Program-made: the position numbers and the translations under genes | Shown here: piece by piece, positions 25,859 to 28,831 of the stretch | Numbering within the stretch: the first letter of the stretch is position 1 | How the letters are laid out: every line of letters starts with the position of its first letter | Notes under the pieces: model-generated | Told to the model about the DNA's origin: nothing | Seen by the model: the letters and a program-made list of their open reading frames with translations, nothing else | Databases searched by the model: none | NCBI GenBank assembly: GCA_040753075.1 | Contig: JBFMHA010000044.1 | Coordinates: 1 to 28,831 of the forward strand | DNA length: 28,831 bases | DNA from: UBA6814 sp040753075 | GTDB taxonomy: Bacteria; Desulfobacterota; Desulfovibrionia; Desulfovibrionales; Desulfovibrionaceae | Reading direction: 5' to 3'

Positions 25859-26614
25859 GTGCCCAGACTCAAGCTCACGGTGGCCTACGACGGCGCGGGG
25901 TTCTCCGGCTGGCAGGTGCAGGCCCGCCGGTCCGGGCCCAGCGAGCGCACGGTGCAGGGCGTGCTGGAGGCGGTGGTCGCCCCCATGCTCGGCCGGCCGG
26001 CGCGCATCACCGGCGCAGGGCGCACCGACGCCGGGGTCCACGCCCTGGGCCAGGTCTGCCACTTCGACGTTCCCGCGGAAAAGCTCGGCCTGCCCTGGCA
26101 GCGGGCCCTGAACGCCCAGCTCCCGGAGGACGTGTCCGTGCTGGCCGTGGCGCGGGTGGACAGCAGCTTCAGCGCCCGGTTCTCCGCCACCGACAAGACG
26201 TACGCCTACACCCTCTGGCCCTTCCGCGACTTCCGCATCCCCCAGCGCCGGGGGTACGCCTGGGCCTGCGGCCCGGTGGACCGCGACGCCATGCGCGCGG
26301 CCGCGGACCTGCTCACGGGCGAGCACGACTTCAAAAGCTTCCAGAACACCGGCACCCGGGTGGCCAGCACGGTGCGCACCCTGACCGACATCTCCTGGAG
26401 TCCGGGACTGTTCCCGGGCGAGGCGGTCTGGCGCTTCACCGCGGACGGGTTCCTCAAGCAGATGGTGCGCAACCTCATGGGGCTCCTGGTCTGGGTGGGC
26501 CAGGGCAAGTTCACGCCGGGGCAGGCCAGGGACATCATGGAAAGCCGCAGCCGCAACATCCACTATCCCACGGCCCCGGCCCACGGCCTCTGCCTGGAAG
26601 AGGTCCGATACTGA
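25859..26614 (+). CDS. truA: tRNA pseudouridine(38-40) synthase
   Basis: Converts uridines 38-40 in the anticodon arm of tRNAs to pseudouridine. 251 residues, normal length. Starts PRLKLTVAYDGAGFSGWQ; the catalytic Asp is 57 in GAGRTDAGVHALGQVCHFD. Later anchors: FSARFSATDKTYAYTLW, HDFKSFQNTG and FLKQMVRNLMGLLVWVG. GTG start at 25859, 11 bases after the MotE-like stop, behind AGCAGGGGG. A housekeeping gene carried in a flagellar run. Confidence 0.97.
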   Translation: MPRLKLTVAYDGAGFSGWQVQARRSGPSERTVQGVLEAVVAPMLGRPARITGAGRTDAGVHALGQVCHFDVPAEKLGLPWQRALNAQLPEDVSVLAVARVDSSFSARFSATDKTYAYTLWPFRDFRIPQRRGYAWACGPVDRDAMRAAADLLTGEHDFKSFQNTGTRVASTVRTLTDISWSPGLFPGEAVWRFTADGFLKQMVRNLMGLLVWVGQGKFTPGQARDIMESRSRNIHYPTAPAHGLCLEEVRY

Positions 26615-26621
26615 GGTCGCC

Positions 26622-28709
26622 ATGGCCGTGACCAAGGTGGAGTACGGGGGCGAGAGGCCGCAGGAGAGCACCATCTCCACCGCGGTCCAGGCCCCGCGCG
26701 CCGCCTCGGCCGCAACCCGGCTCTTCGCCGCCTCGCGCTGGGCCTTCCGCGCCGGCAACGCCGAGCGCCTGGCCCGCTACGAGCGCCTGGCCCGTCCCCT
26801 GGCCTCCGCCCTGGACCGGTCCCTCGGCGCGTTCTCCAAGGCCCTCGGCCAGCTCCAGTGGCCCGCCGACTCCACGCCCCTCTCCTTCGGCCGCCTCGTG
26901 GTGCGCGACCCGGGCCTGGACAACGCGGTCACGGCCACGCTCCGGGCCGCGGGCGAGGCCCCGCGCCAGCACAAGCTCCTGTCCCTAGCCCGGGACGCCA
27001 ACGCCTCCACCACCCTGGCCTCGGCCGACGCCGACACCACCTACGCCCTCACCCTGACCCAGGGGGGCGAGTCGCGCACGGTCACGGTCATCGCGCCCGC
27101 GGGCGCGGACTGGGAGGGCGTGCTCGACGCCACGGCCGCGGCGATCAACGCCGCGGACCTGCCGGTGCAGGCCAGCGTGGTGCGCCAGTCCTTCGCCGGC
27201 CAGAAGATCCCGGACGTGAACAAGATCGGGACGTTCCTGGACATCACGGTGAACCCGGCCCATGCGGACCAGGACATCGAGATCGCGGACTACTCCGGCG
27301 GCCTGGTGCGCGGCCTGGGGCTCAAGCCCACGGAGCACGCGACCTCCCCGGCCACACCGGACCGCTACGACCTGCGCGTCGACCGCCTGGCCAAGCCCGC
27401 CAGCCTGGCCACCTCGGTCAAGAACCACCGCGCCGATTCGGGCCTCACGCCTGGAGAATACAAATTGGCATACGACCTGGGCGACGACAGCGGCGTCATA
27501 ACCGTGGACATCGACGCCGACATGACCTGGGACCAGGCGCTGCGCCGCACCGCGGACGCCATCAACTCCTCCACGGACCGGCTCAAGGCCGAGGTCCTGG
27601 ACGCCAGGCGGCCCTCGGGCCTCGTCCGCTCCGACGCCTACTGGACCGACGGCAAGTATCTCCAGGTCTCCCTGGCCTCGCCCAAGCTCGGCCAGCGCCT
27701 GGCCCTGTCCGAATACGGCGGCCCCTGGCTGGACTCGGCCGACGGGTTCTTCAACCCGACCGGGACGTTGCCCCAGAACCCCCGCAACGGGGACCGCTAC
27801 ATCGCCTCGGCCACGGCCAACGGATGGACCGCAGGGAACATCTACCAGTACGACGGCTCCGCCTGGGACGAGACCGCGCCCACTGCCCACAACGCCCTGA
27901 CCCTGGACGAGGACGGGACGGACTATTTCTACGACGGCTCCGCCTGGTCCGCCACGCCCTCGGGCAGCCTGCTCTCCGGCCTGGGCTTCCAGCCCACGGC
28001 CAACCCCGGCTCCGACGCCCGGATCCAGGTCAACGGCCAGACCCTGACCTCGGAGACCGGAGTCTTCAGCCTGGACCAGGGCCGGGTCAACCTGGCGGCG
28101 CACGGGGCCGCCGGCGAGACCAGGGCCGTCACCGTGCGCGAGGCCGCGGGCGACATGGCCGGCCGCATGTCCGACATCGTGGACGCCTTCAACGACCTGA
28201 GCGCCCTGCTCTCCCGCAACGCCGACCTCCTGGACCAGAACTTCCCGGACCACTTCCGCGACCCGGTCACGGACCTGGTCCCGGGCATCGCCGACCTGGG
28301 CCTGGCCCGAACCCCGGACGCCACCCTGTCCTTCGACCCCGCGGCCTTCACCAGCGGCCTGGCCCGCGATCCGGACAACACCAGGTCCCTGCTCCTGGAC
28401 CGGACCCGGGGCCTGCTCACCCGCTGGGCCGAGGCCACGGATGCGGCCCGGGCCGGCGGCGCGGCCAAGGCCCTGCTCCCGCCCACCCTGCTCGCGGACC
28501 TGGGACCACCGCCGGCCGAGGAGTTGCGCCTGGAGGAATCCGGCCGGCTCCTGGACGTGATGGAGTCCACAGCCAAGTCCTCCGCCACGCTGCCCGACCT
28601 CCTGGACGCGGCCAAGGCCCTGTCCTCCCTGGCCGCCGGCAAGCGCTCCGCCCTGGCCAACCCCCTGCTCCCCGAAGGCGCGGCCCGGCTGCTCAAGCTG
28701 CAGGGCTGA
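26622..28709 (+). CDS. Divergent FliD-like (flagellar cap) protein with inserted module
   Basis: 695 residues, 7 bases after truA, with GAGG before the ATG. The N-terminal ~100 residues are helical and lack the usual FliD opening (SGIDT and following). Two similar modules follow at ~141-225 and ~280-370; each has a strand Y-x-L, an amphipathic TAxAIN helix (AAAINAADLPVQASV; TADAINSSTDRLKAEV) and a closing Y-x-G, resembling the Flagellin_IN modules of FliD and flagellin-associated proteins. Residues ~374-442 form an insert with two YDGSAW copies and a NPRNGDRYIA stretch, recalling DUF2793-like tail-fibre modules. The C-terminal part (~510-620: MSDIVDAFNDLSALLS, LGLARTPDATLSFDPAAFTSGLARDPDNTRSLLLD) matches the FliD C-terminal domain. 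No signal peptide. Likely a surface filament or cap component; exact role is inferred. Confidence 0.75.
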   Translation: MAVTKVEYGGERPQESTISTAVQAPRAASAATRLFAASRWAFRAGNAERLARYERLARPLASALDRSLGAFSKALGQLQWPADSTPLSFGRLVVRDPGLDNAVTATLRAAGEAPRQHKLLSLARDANASTTLASADADTTYALTLTQGGESRTVTVIAPAGADWEGVLDATAAAINAADLPVQASVVRQSFAGQKIPDVNKIGTFLDITVNPAHADQDIEIADYSGGLVRGLGLKPTEHATSPATPDRYDLRVDRLAKPASLATSVKNHRADSGLTPGEYKLAYDLGDDSGVITVDIDADMTWDQALRRTADAINSSTDRLKAEVLDARRPSGLVRSDAYWTDGKYLQVSLASPKLGQRLALSEYGGPWLDSADGFFNPTGTLPQNPRNGDRYIASATANGWTAGNIYQYDGSAWDETAPTAHNALTLDEDGTDYFYDGSAWSATPSGSLLSGLGFQPTANPGSDARIQVNGQTLTSETGVFSLDQGRVNLAAHGAAGETRAVTVREAAGDMAGRMSDIVDAFNDLSALLSRNADLLDQNFPDHFRDPVTDLVPGIADLGLARTPDATLSFDPAAFTSGLARDPDNTRSLLLDRTRGLLTRWAEATDAARAGGAAKALLPPTLLADLGPPPAEELRLEESGRLLDVMESTAKSSATLPDLLDAAKALSSLAAGKRSALANPLLPEGAARLLKLQG
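27849..27947 (+). repeat. Exact 18-base direct repeat inside the FliD-like gene
   Basis: TACGACGGCTCCGCCTGG occurs at 27849-27866 and 27930-27947, 81 bases apart and in the same frame, encoding YDGSAW each time. Confidence 0.9.
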
Positions 28710-28713
28710 GGCG

Positions 28714-28783
28714 TCCGCCGGGGCGCCGCCGCGTCCGCCGGGGCGCCGCCCCAGGCCCTCCGCCGGGGCGCCGCCCCAGGCCC
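28714..28783. repeat. GC-rich tandem repeats after the FliD-like gene
   Basis: A 17-base unit (TCCGCCGGGGCGCCGCC) occurs three times, at 28714, 28734 and 28759. The last two belong to an exact 25-base tandem duplication (28734-28758 and 28759-28783). Each unit can fold as GGGGC-GCC-GCCCC. It begins five bases after the stop codon. Confidence 0.85.
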
Positions 28784-28786
28784 CGG

Positions 28787-28811
28787 CAAGGGAGGCTCCC
28801 CGCCTCCCTTG
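28787..28811. terminator. Perfect 10-bp hairpin at the window end
   Basis: CAAGGGAGGC-TCCCC-GCCTCCCTTG. A strong stem suited to stopping transcription past the FliD-like gene, although no T tract follows on either strand. Confidence 0.5.
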
Positions 28812-28831
28812 CATCCCACCGGCTGGGGCCA

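Overview
This window comes from a very GC-rich bacterial chromosome (well above 60% G+C by eye, third codon positions almost all G or C, many GTG starts). Gene content points to a motile, anaerobic or facultative Gram-negative of the Desulfovibrionales / former Deltaproteobacteria type: aspartase with alanine dehydrogenase, an FlhG-like MinD ATPase, FliJ and MotE-type flagellar proteins, HDOD regulators and NtrC-type two-component systems. The taxonomic call is inference from gene content and composition. I see no tRNA, rRNA, CRISPR array, phage or insertion sequence.

Left part, minus strand (1-10662). An Lrp/AsnC regulator, alanine dehydrogenase (ald) and partial aspartase (aspA) form an amino-acid catabolism block. 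The lrp-ald promoter lies in an AT-rich island with two matching palindromic sites 61 bp apart, and ald ends in a strong intrinsic terminator. After a gene-free stretch comes a translationally coupled pair: an HDOD-GAF-like-histidine kinase-receiver hybrid followed by an FlhG/MinD-like ATPase with a C-terminal receiver-like domain. Upstream is a 988-residue protein in which an MrfA/YprA-type helicase is fused to an MrfB/YprB-type DEDD exonuclease.

Middle (10888-19142). A lone SAM methyltransferase on the plus strand converges on a minus-strand operon of aspartate aminotransferase, membrane histidine kinase and NtrC-type regulator; the two terminal genes share a palindromic CTAG as stop codons. 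Further right on the minus strand are sfsA, a small unknown gene, a VanZ-like membrane protein overlapped by a 56-codon membrane microprotein, and an EAL-HDOD protein preceded by a 34-codon leader ORF with its own strong ribosome binding site and promoter.

Right part, plus strand (19281-28709). Four overlapping genes encode a C39-like cysteine peptidase, a RimK-like ATP-grasp ligase, a GCS2-type glutamate-cysteine ligase-like enzyme and an N-formylglutamate amidohydrolase-like enzyme. Together they look like a dedicated pathway that makes and trims an amide-linked small metabolite or peptide tag. An actinobacterial-type inositol-phosphate synthase gene follows. This block is the best candidate for an uncharacterised biological system here. 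A flagellar/housekeeping run follows: fliJ, a MotE-like gene, truA and a divergent FliD-like protein. The window ends in GC-rich tandem hairpin repeats.
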